A DNA stretch of 64,000 nucleotides from Pseudomonas lini. GTDB lineage: Bacteria; Pseudomonadota; Gammaproteobacteria; Pseudomonadales; Pseudomonadaceae. The number at the start of each line of letters is the position of its first letter. Position 1 is the first letter of the stretch. The notes below the pieces were generated by a model. The model did no database searches and was not told the origin of the DNA. It saw nothing but the letters and a program-made list of their open reading frames with translations. The DNA is taken from NCBI RefSeq assembly GCF_964063345.1, contig NZ_OZ061318.1, positions 124,001 through 188,000 of the forward strand, written 5' to 3'. The position numbers were made by a program, and so were the translations under genes. Of the stretch, positions 25,283 to 34,572 are shown piece by piece.

Positions 25283-26050
25283 ATGAAATTCAATAATAAA
25301 GTGGTGCTCATTACCGGCGCTGCCGGCGGTGTCGGACAGGCGTTAGCGTTATTGTTCGCCCGAGAAGGTGCAAAGCTTGTTTTGTCTGATCTTGACGAAG
25401 CCGGTTGCAAATCTATTTCCGCCAAAGTCCGTGACTTGGGCGCCGAAGTGCACTACCTGGCAGGCGACCTGCGCCAGAAAGAATATTGCGAAGCGATTGT
25501 CCAATCTGCCGTCGACACTTTTTCGGGGATCGATATCGTACTGAACAATGCAGGGATCATTCCCCGCGGCACGATTGAGGAAACCACTGACGACATGTGG
25601 TTCGACGCCATGGGCGTAAACCTGAATGCGGTGTTCTTCATCTGCCGTGCCGCGATACCGCACATGAAAAATCGCCCCGGCGCCGCGATCGTCAACACAT
25701 CATCTGTCTGGGGCATTTATCCAGGGCCCGCCCACGTGGCGTATTGCACAAGCAAAGGAGCCGTCGCGGCTTTAACCAAGAATCTGGGCCGTGATTGCGC
25801 ACCTTTGGGCATCCGTGTCAACGCCGTGTGCCCGCACGAAATCAATACCCCGATGATACGCAGCGGCTTTGAACGTCGCGGCCTGGATCCGGACAAGGCC
25901 GTGCAAGAACTGAACAAGAGCGTGCCATTAGGCCGTATCGCCGAGCCGGAAGACATTGCAGATGTCATCGCATTTCTGGCGTCCGACGAGGCCAGGTACA
26001 TCGCCGGTGAAACGGTAGAAGTCACAGGCGCCAAGCCGGTATCCGGCTAA
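25283..26050 (+). CDS. SDR-family oxidoreductase
   Basis: A 255-residue classical SDR: cofactor site VLITGAAGGVGQALALLF, VLNNAGIIPRG, and active site Ser in NTSSVWGIYPG with YCTSK (YxxxK). First gene of a two-SDR operon (12 bp to the next gene). A perfect GATAAC palindrome precedes it. In the betaine cluster it may interconvert hydroxy and oxo forms of a proline derivative or of a downstream acid; this is inference only. Confidence 0.87.
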   Translation: MKFNNKVVLITGAAGGVGQALALLFAREGAKLVLSDLDEAGCKSISAKVRDLGAEVHYLAGDLRQKEYCEAIVQSAVDTFSGIDIVLNNAGIIPRGTIEETTDDMWFDAMGVNLNAVFFICRAAIPHMKNRPGAAIVNTSSVWGIYPGPAHVAYCTSKGAVAALTKNLGRDCAPLGIRVNAVCPHEINTPMIRSGFERRGLDPDKAVQELNKSVPLGRIAEPEDIADVIAFLASDEARYIAGETVEVTGAKPVSG

Positions 26051-26062
26051 GGAGAAGTAGCG

Positions 26063-26818
26063 ATGCTCAAAGGTAAAAATGTAGTGGTGACCGGGGGCGG
26101 CAGAGGGATTGGCCGAGGCATCACCGAACAATTGCTTGAGGCGGGAGCGTCTGTGTTGATCGCTCAGCGCCAGGCACTCGACGCCGACTTGCAAAATCAT
26201 CCGCAAGTCTATTTCGTCGAGGCTGATCTCGCCTCGATGGAGTCACCCTGTTTGATTGCTCACTTCGCCCAGGAGCAGCTTGGCGGAGTCGATGTATTGG
26301 TTAACAACGCCGGGTTCATGTTCGAGAAATCCATTGATGATATGACCGAACAAGACTGGGATCGCATGATGGCTGTCAATCTGCGGGCGCCAGCGTTCTT
26401 GTGCAAAGCGTTGGTGCCGCAGATGCGTCAGCGAGGCGGTGGCAGCATCATCAACATCGGCTCGATCGAAGGGATAGGCGCGAACCCTGAACATGCCGCG
26501 TACTGTGCCTCCAAGGCCGGCATCCATGGGCTGACTCGAGCCTTGGCAATCGATCTCGGCCGGGACGGCATTCGCTGCAATGCCATTGCTCCGGGATGGA
26601 TTAATTCCGAGTTGAGTGATGCGTACCTCGCCGCTCAAGCTGATCCCCGTTCGGCACGCCAGGCACTCCTGCGCCTTCACCCGGTCGGACGTACCGGATT
26701 GCCGACGGATGTTGGCGGGACAGTCGTTTTCCTGGCCTCGGAATCATCGGCCTTCATCACCGGACAGGTGCTGGTGGTGGATGGTGGACGCACGGCGAAA
26801 CTGCCACTGCCGTTTTGA
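26063..26818 (+). CDS. SDR-family oxidoreductase
   Basis: A 251-residue SDR with VVVTGGGRGIGRGITEQL, LVNNAGFMFEK, IGSIEGIGANPEHAAYCASKAG (Ser and YxxxK) and the C-terminal ITGQVLVVDGG. Strong GGAGAAG Shine-Dalgarno. Co-transcribed with the SDR just upstream. Two adjacent, clearly different SDRs could act as an epimerising pair (oxidise, then re-reduce with opposite stereochemistry), which would suit a pathway whose substrates differ at C4. Confidence 0.87.
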   Translation: MLKGKNVVVTGGGRGIGRGITEQLLEAGASVLIAQRQALDADLQNHPQVYFVEADLASMESPCLIAHFAQEQLGGVDVLVNNAGFMFEKSIDDMTEQDWDRMMAVNLRAPAFLCKALVPQMRQRGGGSIINIGSIEGIGANPEHAAYCASKAGIHGLTRALAIDLGRDGIRCNAIAPGWINSELSDAYLAAQADPRSARQALLRLHPVGRTGLPTDVGGTVVFLASESSAFITGQVLVVDGGRTAKLPLPF

Positions 26819-26834
26819 TCGAATCAGTCCCACT

Positions 26835-26870
26835 TGCGACGGAGGGAGTCACTTACCCGCCTCCGTCGCA
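26835..26870 (+). terminator. Hairpin after the SDR pair
   Basis: TGCGACGGAGG (26835-26845) pairs perfectly with CCTCCGTCGCA (26860-26870) just after the second SDR stop. There is no T tract, but the position suggests transcript end or 3' protection. Confidence 0.6.
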
Positions 26871-27256
26871 GGCTGCGCGGAGCCAGACTCTGGCCCGCTG
26901 CAAAATTTTGCACCAGTTGGTAAGTACTGCGTCCTCATAGAAGATCCAGGCTGAATCATAGACGCATTAGGTACGGAGGGTTGCATACCTCCAGCAAGCA
27001 TCGGAACCGACGATAGGCGATTGTTCGGAGCATGCCGGAATCAGGTGGTGATTGGGTGCTAAATGCCCTCGCAGAGTGCTGATACCAGGCGTAGGATCGA
27101 TACGATGACTGCTAATCACGCGTGGTTGGAAGGTAACTTCCAGCCGATCTACATTCACGCGCAAACGCAAGACATATACCGCCGCACTGTAAGGCCGCGG
27201 CCCCCCTTCGCAGTACAAGGGCCGTGTTCTCACAACAACAAAAGCGAGGTGAAAGC
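26871..27256. promoter_or_regulatory. Upstream region of fdhA
   Basis: About 390 bp without a supported gene. It presumably contains the fdhA promoter. An open frame around 27104 (beginning MTANHAWLEGNFQP) has no supporting family match that I trust. No tRNA, repeat or riboswitch seen. Confidence 0.4.
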
Positions 27257-28456
27257 ATGTCTGGTAATCGTGGTGTCGTGTATCTCGGCGCAGGCAAGGT
27301 CGAGGTGCAGACCATCCCCTATCCGAAAATGGAAGACCCGCGCGGCAAGCGCATCGACCATGGCGTGATCCTGCGCGTGGTTTCGACCAATATCTGCGGC
27401 TCCGACCAGCATATGGTACGTGGCCGGACCACGGCCCAGGTCGGGCTGGTGCTTGGCCATGAGATCACCGGCGAGGTGATCGAGAGGGGCCGTGACGTGG
27501 AAAACGTGCAGATCGGTGACCTGGTCTCGGTGCCGTTCAATGTCGCCTGCGGCCGTTGTCGCAGTTGCAAGGAACAGCACACCGGCGTCTGCCTGACGGT
27601 CAACCCGGCGCGCCCCGGCGGTGCCTATGGCTATGTGGACATGGGCGACTGGGTTGGCGGCCAGGCCGAATACGTGCTGGTGCCGTATGCCGACTTCAAC
27701 CTGCTGAAGCTGCCCGACCGCGACAAGGCCATGGAGAAAATCCGCGACCTGACCTGCCTCTCCGATATCCTGCCGACCGGCTACCACGGCGCGGTGACCG
27801 CCGGTGTCGGCCCTGGCAGCACGGTGTATATCGCCGGTGCCGGCCCGGTCGGACTGGCTGCTGCCGCCTCCGCCCGCCTGCTGGGTGCGGCGGTGGTGAT
27901 CGTCGGTGACGTCAATCCGCTGCGTCTGGCGCATGCCAAGGCCCAGGGCTTCGAGATCGCCGACCTGACCCAGGACACTCCGCTGCACGAGCAAATCGCC
28001 AACCTGCTCGGTGAGCCGGAAGTCGATTGTGCGGTCGATGCGGTCGGCTTCGAAGCCCGTGGCCACGGCCATGACGGCGCGCAGCACGAGGCCCCGGCCG
28101 ATGTGCTCAACGCGCTGATGGGCGTGGTGCGGGTCGCCGGCAATATCGGCATCCCCGGTCTGTATGTCACCGAAGACCCGGGCGCGGTCAACAAAGCCGC
28201 CAAGCATGGCAGCCTGAACATCCGTTTCGGCCTCGGCTGGGCCAAGTCCCACAGCTTCCACACCGGCCAAACCCCGACGATGAAGTATAACCGTCAGCTG
28301 ATGCAGGCGATCATGTGGGACCGGATCAACATTGCCGAGGTCGTCGGCGTGCAGGTGATCAGCCTGGACGACGCGCCGCGCGGTTACCACGAGTTCGATG
28401 CAGGGGTGCCGAAGAAATTCGTCATGGATCCGCACAAGCTGTTTAGCGCCGCCTAA
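27257..28456 (+). CDS. fdhA: Glutathione-independent formaldehyde dehydrogenase
   Basis: A 399-residue zinc-containing MDR enzyme oxidising formaldehyde to formate with NAD+. It is near-identical in motif content to P. putida FdhA: NRGVVYLGAGKVEVQ, zinc ligands in NICGSDQHMV and LGHEITGEV, the structural zinc cluster NVACGRCRSCKEQHTGVC, and IAGAGPVGLAAAASARLLGA for NAD. The start ATG 27257 follows GAGGTGAAAGC. Codon use is more GC-rich than its neighbours. In this cluster it would detoxify formaldehyde released by the Rieske and DgcA-like demethylases; a good terminator follows directly. Confidence 0.94.
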   Translation: MSGNRGVVYLGAGKVEVQTIPYPKMEDPRGKRIDHGVILRVVSTNICGSDQHMVRGRTTAQVGLVLGHEITGEVIERGRDVENVQIGDLVSVPFNVACGRCRSCKEQHTGVCLTVNPARPGGAYGYVDMGDWVGGQAEYVLVPYADFNLLKLPDRDKAMEKIRDLTCLSDILPTGYHGAVTAGVGPGSTVYIAGAGPVGLAAAASARLLGAAVVIVGDVNPLRLAHAKAQGFEIADLTQDTPLHEQIANLLGEPEVDCAVDAVGFEARGHGHDGAQHEAPADVLNALMGVVRVAGNIGIPGLYVTEDPGAVNKAAKHGSLNIRFGLGWAKSHSFHTGQTPTMKYNRQLMQAIMWDRINIAEVVGVQVISLDDAPRGYHEFDAGVPKKFVMDPHKLFSAA

Positions 28457-28470
28457 GGAGCAGGTTGGGA

Positions 28471-28499
28471 AAAGGGCAGCTTTGAGCTGCCCTTTTTTA
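28471..28499 (+). terminator. Rho-independent terminator of fdhA
   Basis: AAAGGGCAGCT-TTG-AGCTGCCC followed by a run of six T residues, 15 bp after the fdhA stop. Confidence 0.92.
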
Positions 28500-28558
28500 T
28501 CGCCGTGCTCATCCAGGAAACCAACCACACATTGATTACTTCATATACTCAGGTACGT

Positions 28559-29487
28559 TCATGCCTTCGCTTTAATCGCATACAGCCCACCGATGATCAC
28601 CAACGCTGCGCCGACAACTACCCAAGTATCCGGGCGCTCGGCAAAAACGATTACACCAATCAAAGTGGCGAACACCAGAAGCGCATATTGAAAGGCTGCA
28701 AGGTAGAAGCGGTCGCATATTTGAGCGCTTGAATAAGCAGTACCTGAGCGACTACTCCCGTCAATGACAAGATCCCCATCAAGAGGCCCTGAACCGGAGT
28801 CGGAGAAACCCATGCGGGCAGCCCCACAAATGTGATCGTCAGGGCACCCACACTTGCCATAAAAAGCATGTTCGTCGCAAAGGAATCGTGCTGACTAATT
28901 CGGCGCGTCAGTACATTGAACACTGCAAACCCCAAAGCAGACAGCAGGGGAATCAGCGCCGCGAGTTCAAAGACGCCCGCGCCAGGTCGGAGGATGATCA
29001 GTGTGCCGGCGAACCCTATGGCAGCCGCTATCCAACGTCGTAGCCCGACAAACTCTCCTAGCAGCCATCCCGCCAATGCCAAGGTCATCAAAGGGAACAC
29101 CGCATAGAGAGCGTGCATTTCAGCCAGGCCTAAATAACGCAGCCCAACTCCGAACAGTACTATTTCACCCACGGCTAACAGCGCTCGAATGATTTGGAGC
29201 CAAGGATGCTTACTGCGAAATGACTCTTTGCCCTTACCTTGGTAGGCGGCATATCCGAGGGCAAAAATGACAAACACCCAATAGCGCACCATGACCAGTT
29301 GGGCAACCGGGAAGTCTTTGACAAGTACCTTGGTTATTCCGTCCTGGCTCGCAAAGATAAGCATTGAGAGCAGGCACAGGAAAATCCCGAGCTGGGGCCT
29401 TGCGACCCCAGGACCAGCGGCAACGGCGGGCGCAGTTAAGTACGCCGTGTTTTTTGTTTGATCGTTCTTCAATCGCACTTCGGTCAT
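28559..29487 (-). pseudogene. EamA/DMT-family transporter broken by a 1-bp frameshift
   Basis: A drug/metabolite-transporter-family gene with ten predicted helices and two EamA domains (GIFLCLLSMLIFASQDGITK at the start of the first). The frame runs from ATG 29487 to ALKYATASTLQPF and then shifts; the continuation QYALLVFATLIGVIVFAERP, then DTWVVVGAALVIIGGLY, lies in the next frame to the stop at 28559. Restoring one C in CCTTTCAATATG (about 28690) would give an intact ~309-residue protein ending in KAKA. It is therefore a recent pseudogene, or a sequencing error. It is the last gene of the minus-strand betaine operon, 140 bp after the regulator, and would be an exporter or importer of pathway compounds. 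Confidence 0.85.
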
Positions 29488-29627
29488 GTCCTCCTCCTTA
29501 GCGTGCCAGCAACATCAGGTCTTGAAGCGTTTCACTAACGGATCCAGCACAAACAGCAACGCCACGAAGTCGATAGCCCCACCGTCGCGGTAAACCCCAC
29601 CAGTCATAAAGGTTGAACAGGCGTTCT

Positions 29628-30641
29628 TTACTTCACCAGCCGCGTTTCTCTGGAAGGCCGGTAACCAAAATACGAGCTGTAGCATTTGCTGAAATGGCTC
29701 GGTGAAACAAAGCCGCATGCGACCAGCACATCAACCTGAGACAGCTCTGTGTGCTGAAGCAATCGCCGTGCTTCGGTAATGCGTAATTCCAGGTAATACC
29801 GTTGCGGTGTGCTACCCAGTTGTTCTTTGAACAAACGCTCTATTTGTCGACGGGAACGTCCGGCATAGGCCGCCAGTTGTTCCATTTGCAGCGGCTCTTC
29901 AAGGTTGGCGTCCATCAGCTTGACCACCTCTTTAAGGGGGGCGCTCAACGAGATGTTCTGCGTCGGTTTGATGCGCCGATACCGCGACTCTTCGAAAGAA
30001 AGAATATCCTCGATGCCCTCGACGAGTGCCTTGCCGTGCAACCCCTTGATCCACTCCAGGGCCATGTGAAAAGCACCCGCTGGACTTGAAGCCGTGAGCC
30101 GGTCTCGATCCACGACAAAGGCTTCACTGGTGACATGCGTGACTTTTGAAATTTCTGCGAGCGCGGGTCGGTGCTCGGGATGAATCGCACAACGATACCC
30201 TTCCAGCAAACCTGACACGCCCAAAAACCACGCCCCATTCCACAGTCCGGCCAGTGTGATACCAAGCTCTGATGCTGTTTTGAGGAGGCTGATCAGCTCG
30301 TGATTGACTTTGAGTTCCGTGCGGTAGCCGCCGCATATGACCAACAAATTAAGGTCTTTAAGTGCTGCGACCTCCAGGCGCGCATCAGGCCGAATGACCA
30401 GGCCAAGGTCGCTGGTGACCTCACCGTCTTGCAACCCGAAGGTTCGTGAAGAGAACGACGCGGGATGCAAAAGGTTGGCGGTGACAATCGTATCGAGCGC
30501 TTGCGTAAATGCAGGCAGCGAGAAGTGCTCGAGCAATAAAAAACCGGCCCGGGCATGAGACGTCGGCGCTACCCGAATCTCCCCCAGATAACGGAGGTTT
30601 TTACCCTTCATGCACCCGCTAAAATCTCGTCGCTCGATCAC
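29628..30641 (-). CDS. GlxA-family AraC activator (first copy)
   Basis: A 337-residue regulator with an N-terminal DJ-1/PfpI-like amidotransferase-fold sensor (ARAGFLLLEHFSLPAFTQALD, LNLLVICGGYR, GLWNGAWFL) and a C-terminal AraC HTH (MEQLAAYAGRSRRQIERLFK, SQVDVLVACGFVSPSHFSKCY, FGYRPSRE). Relatives in pseudomonads (GbdR, CdhR, SouR, ArgR) activate betaine, carnitine, sarcosine and arginine catabolism. I chose GTG 30641 (GAGG six bases upstream, same N-terminal length as the paralogue at 47298); ATG 30611 is the alternative. It lies in the minus-strand catabolic operon and is the likely activator of it. Confidence 0.87.
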   Translation of the reverse strand: MIERRDFSGCMKGKNLRYLGEIRVAPTSHARAGFLLLEHFSLPAFTQALDTIVTANLLHPASFSSRTFGLQDGEVTSDLGLVIRPDARLEVAALKDLNLLVICGGYRTELKVNHELISLLKTASELGITLAGLWNGAWFLGVSGLLEGYRCAIHPEHRPALAEISKVTHVTSEAFVVDRDRLTASSPAGAFHMALEWIKGLHGKALVEGIEDILSFEESRYRRIKPTQNISLSAPLKEVVKLMDANLEEPLQMEQLAAYAGRSRRQIERLFKEQLGSTPQRYYLELRITEARRLLQHTELSQVDVLVACGFVSPSHFSKCYSSYFGYRPSRETRLVK

Positions 30642-30678
30642 TTTACGCCTCGCTTCTTTACTCTAACGAACGCACTGT

Positions 30679-31677
30679 CTATGCGAGCTGGAACCCGTGG
30701 GCCAGAGGGTCTTTGTCATCTACGAAAATGGTGTTGTGGCCTATCACCTCAGCCCAGCCGCTGACACTTGGCTTCATGCCGTCGAAGCTTGCGACTTTTA
30801 CCGACGCCTCAACCTTTCCTTCGTAGATAGTACCGATCAGACTTTCAAGTCGATAAATGTCGCCGACGTTCAGTCGTCCCTTTCCAAAGAGCTGAGCCAT
30901 CCGGGCCGAGGTACCGGTACCACCGGGAGAACGATCAATCGCTTTATCACCGTAGAACACTGCACAGCGGCCATGCACGGTTCTGCTTTGTGGTTTGTCA
31001 CACCAGATAATGTGGTGAACACCACTGATTCTGCTGTTCTCCGGATGCACAGGGTCACAAATGTCCGAGAGCGCTGCGCGCAGTTTCTGGCTCAATCCCA
31101 CGATGTCGGCCGTCGTCTGCCCTTCTAGTCCAGTCCAACATTCCTGTGGTTCGACTACCGCGTAGAAATTCCCGCCGTAGGCGATGTCCACCGTAAATGT
31201 TCCAATGCCAGGAACTTCCACCACCACATCAGCGCTGTGCAGGTAGCTGGCGACATTGAACAAGCGAATGGACTCAACAAATTCGCCGCCCAGGGTGTAT
31301 TCGACATCGACACGTCCTGCCGGTGTTTCAATGGCGAGTTTTCCCGCCTCGCGAGGCGTCACCAAGCCCTCTTCAATGACCACGGTCGATAATCCGATGG
31401 TGCCCGCTCCACACATCGGCAGGCAGCCGCTGACTTCGATAAACAACGCACCGAAGTCGCAGTCGTCACGTACCGATGGATAGATAATGACGCCAGACAT
31501 GATGTCGTGCCCTCGAGGCTCGAACATCAATGCGGTGCGTACCCAGTCGTGGTCACGTACGAAAATATCGCGACGTTCCGCCATCGATACGGAGGGCATC
31601 AGCGGTGCTCCGCCCGCTACAACCCGAACCGGGTTGCCACACGCGTGCGAATCAATGCAAAAAAAGCTGCGTCTCAT
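30679..31677 (-). CDS. Proline racemase-family protein with an atypical active site
   Basis: A 332-residue member of the proline racemase/4-hydroxyproline epimerase/3-hydroxyproline dehydratase family: FFCIDSHACGNPVRVVAGG, EPRGHDIMSGV, MCGAGTIGLS and DRSPGGTGTSARMA. In racemases and epimerases the two acid/base residues are Cys in MCGHxT and Cys in DRSPCGTG; 3-hydroxyproline dehydratases have Thr at the second place. Here the first Cys is kept but the usual His is Ala, and the second Cys is Gly. A two-base racemase mechanism is therefore doubtful, and dehydratase-like or binding functions are possible. It sits between the ABC importer and the GlxA regulator in the minus-strand operon. Confidence 0.85.
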   Translation of the reverse strand: MRRSFFCIDSHACGNPVRVVAGGAPLMPSVSMAERRDIFVRDHDWVRTALMFEPRGHDIMSGVIIYPSVRDDCDFGALFIEVSGCLPMCGAGTIGLSTVVIEEGLVTPREAGKLAIETPAGRVDVEYTLGGEFVESIRLFNVASYLHSADVVVEVPGIGTFTVDIAYGGNFYAVVEPQECWTGLEGQTTADIVGLSQKLRAALSDICDPVHPENSRISGVHHIIWCDKPQSRTVHGRCAVFYGDKAIDRSPGGTGTSARMAQLFGKGRLNVGDIYRLESLIGTIYEGKVEASVKVASFDGMKPSVSGWAEVIGHNTIFVDDKDPLAHGFQLA

Positions 31678-31689
31678 GCTGATGCCCTT

Positions 31690-32538
31690 TCAAAGGAGTT
31701 TGCTGGGGGAGTGACGCTGCAACGCGCCCCGTGACAGTCGATCCAGCAGCAGCGCAATAGCGACAATGGCCAGGCCCGCTCGAAGCCCCAAGCCCATCTC
31801 CATCCTGGAGAGGCCACGGGTCACTTCAGCCCCCAGACCGCCCGCCCCCACCAGACCGGCCAACACCACCATTGCCAACGACATGAGGATGCATTGGTTC
31901 AGGCCTACCAACAGCGTGGGTGCGGCAGTCGGCAGTTCAATTTTGAACAGAATGTCTTTAGGTGAAGCACCGGATGCCTGGCCCAGTTCAAGGAGATCCT
32001 TGGGCAGCTGTTTGAAGGCCAGGGTCGTCAATCTGAGCATCGGCGGGATGCCGTAAACAATCGTTGCGATGATCGCGGGCACCCGTCCCAAACTGAACAA
32101 CATCACGGCGGGGATCAGGTAAACCCAGGGTGGCACCGTTTGCATGATGTTCAGAATCGGCAGCAATGCTTCATCGACACGCTTCACCCGGGCAGCCAGA
32201 ACCCCCAGCGGGAAAGCGATGGACACCGAGATCAGGACGGCCACACTGACGAGCGCGATCGTCTGGATGGACGCGATCCAAAGGCCCGCGAACAAACAGA
32301 AAGCCAACATCACCGCAGCGAAAACAGCGACCCGCTTATTGGCAAAAAAGAACGCCGCAACGACGACAATTCCGATGAGTAAATACGGATGGGGAGCAAG
32401 CAGCGCTCCCTCCACTGCACCGAGTACCGCCTCAACGACCTGACTGATCCCTTTGAACAAGCCATGTAAATTCGTGTTCAGCCAATCAACGGCAGGCGCC
32501 AGGTAATCGCCTGGAGAAAATTGAATGTGCGTTGTCAT
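31690..32538 (-). CDS. Betaine/proline-type ABC importer permease (second permease)
   Basis: A 282-residue inner-membrane permease of the ProW/OpuAB type, with about six to seven hydrophobic segments. The coupling-loop region reads LLELGQASGASPKDILFKIELPTAAPTLLVGLNQ and is followed by AMVVLAGLVGAGGLG. It overlaps the preceding permease by 4 bp (ATGA), so the two are translationally coupled and probably form a heterodimeric channel. Having two permeases differs from classical ProVWX. Confidence 0.9.
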   Translation of the reverse strand: MTTHIQFSPGDYLAPAVDWLNTNLHGLFKGISQVVEAVLGAVEGALLAPHPYLLIGIVVVAAFFFANKRVAVFAAVMLAFCLFAGLWIASIQTIALVSVAVLISVSIAFPLGVLAARVKRVDEALLPILNIMQTVPPWVYLIPAVMLFSLGRVPAIIATIVYGIPPMLRLTTLAFKQLPKDLLELGQASGASPKDILFKIELPTAAPTLLVGLNQCILMSLAMVVLAGLVGAGGLGAEVTRGLSRMEMGLGLRAGLAIVAIALLLDRLSRGALQRHSPSKLL

Positions 32539-33383
32539 TGAGAAGTCCCCACCCGCGTCTGTGCAGCGCTCTGCGCCAGACGATCCAGAATCATGGTCAG
32601 AATGACGATAGCGATGGCTGCGTTGATCGACTTGGCGATATCCAATGTACGAACGGACCCGTAAATCGCCTCGCCCAAACCGCCCGAACCTACAATGCCG
32701 GCAATGACGACCATGCCGAATGCCATCATCAGGCTTTGGTTAACGCCGGCCATGATGCTGGGCATGGCGAACGGTAAGCGGATCTTGAAAAACATCTGCA
32801 TCCCCGTCACGCCGCTGGCGTCTCCCAATTCGATGAACTCCTTGGGCGTCATGCGAATACCCAGGGATGTCAGTCGTAGAGCGGGGGGAAGCGCGACGAT
32901 AAAAGTCGCCAACAGCGCCGTGGCGGGGCCGTAGCCGAGCAGCGCAATGGCCGGTAGCAGGTAGATGTAAGGCGGCATCGTCTGGATCAAATCCAGACAA
33001 GGATCAACCACACGATCAAAGGCCGGCGCCAAACCCGCGATGACTCCCAGCGGAATGGCGACCGCCAGTGCCAACACGGTAGCGGTGAGCACCAATGCAA
33101 GCGTACTGACTGTTTCTGGCCACAAACCGATGATGTCGCAAAGCAACAATGCCAGACCTGAGAGAATCGCGAAGCGGACGCCAACAACACGCCAGCCAAT
33201 CAACGCCATGACGATCGCTACGACGTAATGCGCTGGAAAAGCGATACACCACAGCACGCCTTGGTAAATGCCGTTCAGCACCGCATTGAAGGCATCGAAC
33301 ACGAACTCGCCATTATCCGAAAGCCATTCCAGCCCTGTATCAATGGATGCATCAAACTGACTGGAGAAGTCCGGCGTGCTCAT
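32535..33383 (-). CDS. Betaine/proline-type ABC importer permease (first permease)
   Basis: A 282-residue ProW-like permease paralogous to its neighbour. Features: LDLIQTMPPYIYLLPAIALLGYGPA, the EAA-type loop EFIELGDASGVTGMQMFFKI, then RLPFAMPSIMAGVNQSLMMA and VIAGIVGSGGLGEAIYG. It overlaps the ATPase gene by 4 bp and the next permease by 4 bp. Part of the first importer, with the ATPase at 33380 and binding protein at 34573. Confidence 0.9.
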   Translation of the reverse strand: MSTPDFSSQFDASIDTGLEWLSDNGEFVFDAFNAVLNGIYQGVLWCIAFPAHYVVAIVMALIGWRVVGVRFAILSGLALLLCDIIGLWPETVSTLALVLTATVLALAVAIPLGVIAGLAPAFDRVVDPCLDLIQTMPPYIYLLPAIALLGYGPATALLATFIVALPPALRLTSLGIRMTPKEFIELGDASGVTGMQMFFKIRLPFAMPSIMAGVNQSLMMAFGMVVIAGIVGSGGLGEAIYGSVRTLDIAKSINAAIAIVILTMILDRLAQSAAQTRVGTSQ

Positions 33384-34498
33384 GCGGACGCCTCCATCGC
33401 ATTGGCAGCTGTTACGGGCGCCAATTCATTGGGAATACCTTGCACGCCCCGCAGCAGATCACGGGGGGTAATGATCCCCACCACTGTTCCTTTATCGACG
33501 ACCGCAAGTGCGTCGCGCTCGGACTTCATCGTCAATCCGATAAGTTCATTGATGTCGGCGTCAAGCGAGGTTTTGCTGAGCCTGGAGATGTCGCACGTCG
33601 GGTGTGTTGCCTTGTAGGCCTGGACCGACGTCATGACCGAGTGAGCCTTCACCAGATGCAGTCGGGAAATGCCGGCGACAAATTCCGCCACGTAGTCGTC
33701 AGCCGGGTTGAGCACGATCTCCTCGGCGGTGCCGACCTGAATGATGGCGCCATCCTTCATGATCGCAATGCGGTCACCGATGCGGATGGCCTCGTCCAGG
33801 TCGTGTGTAATAAACACCGCGGACTTGCCCAACTCCTTGGTCAGCTGGCGGAACTCATCTTGCAACTGTCGGCGAATCAGCGGATCAAGCGCGCTGAAAG
33901 GCTCATCCATCAAAATCACTTCTGGATCGGCAGTCAGTGCACGTGCCAGTCCGACCCGTTGCTGCATGCCCCCGGACAGCTCGCTCGGATAGCGCGAAGT
34001 CCACTCGCTCAATCCGACCTTCGCCAGCGCCTGCTCGGCCACTTTGTAACGTTCAGCCTTGCCCACACCCTGCACTTCCAGGCCAAACGCGGTGTTCTCA
34101 AGAACCGTACGGTTCGGCAGCAAGGCCACGCTTTGAAAAACCATACCGATGTGACGCGCCCTCACCTCTCGCAGCTGTGCCGGCGACAAGGATGAAACGT
34201 CTTTGCCTTTGACCAGCACCTTACCCGAGCTAGGCGTGATCAGTTTGTTCAGCAACCTTATAAGGGTGGATTTGCCACTGCCGGACAACCCCATGATGCA
34301 AAAGATTTCCCCCCGGCGAACCTGGAGACTGACATCGGAAACCCCGACCACGCAGCCGTAATTTTGCAGGATCTGGGTCTTTGAAAGACCCTGCTGGACA
34401 ACCGCATCCATGGCTGCCGGTGCGCTTTTACCGAAGATTTTCCAAACCGACTGGCAATCCACCAGCACTTCGTCAGTATTAATTGTGGCCATTGTCAT
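33380..34498 (-). CDS. Betaine/proline-type ABC importer ATPase (ProV-like)
   Basis: A ~372-residue ATPase. Walker A is GLSGSGKST, the signature is LSGGMQQR, Walker B is [17 protein letters not shown], and the H loop is FITHDLDEAIRIGDRI. The C-terminal ~100 residues form a CBS-like regulatory domain (DINELIGLTMKSERDALAVVD, GTVVGIITPRDLLRG). ATG 34498 (MTMATINTDEVLV) is preferred, with GGA eight bases upstream; ATG 34510 adds four residues. It powers import of the substrate captured by the adjacent binding protein. Confidence 0.9.
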   Translation of the reverse strand: MTMATINTDEVLVDCQSVWKIFGKSAPAAMDAVVQQGLSKTQILQNYGCVVGVSDVSLQVRRGEIFCIMGLSGSGKSTLIRLLNKLITPSSGKVLVKGKDVSSLSPAQLREVRARHIGMVFQSVALLPNRTVLENTAFGLEVQGVGKAERYKVAEQALAKVGLSEWTSRYPSELSGGMQQRVGLARALTADPEVILMDEPFSALDPLIRRQLQDEFRQLTKELGKSAVFITHDLDEAIRIGDRIAIMKDGAIIQVGTAEEIVLNPADDYVAEFVAGISRLHLVKAHSVMTSVQAYKATHPTCDISRLSKTSLDADINELIGLTMKSERDALAVVDKGTVVGIITPRDLLRGVQGIPNELAPVTAANAMEASA

Positions 34499-34572
34499 TT
34501 CGCAATCCATCGAACCAGTTGTTTGCTGGTTTTTTAATTAATCAAAGGGCGGCAGTGGCAAACAAACAAAAT

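Noticed and set aside
27104..27368. A plus-strand frame beginning MTANHAWLEGNFQP that faintly recalls carotenoid oxygenase N termini.
   Set aside because: The likeness covers about ten residues only, and the frame runs into fdhA out of frame.
27230..28528. A 432-codon minus-strand frame opposite fdhA.
   Set aside because: It is exactly antisense to a strongly conserved gene, is rich in His/Gly/Asp as expected for a GC-bias shadow, and has no recognisable domain.
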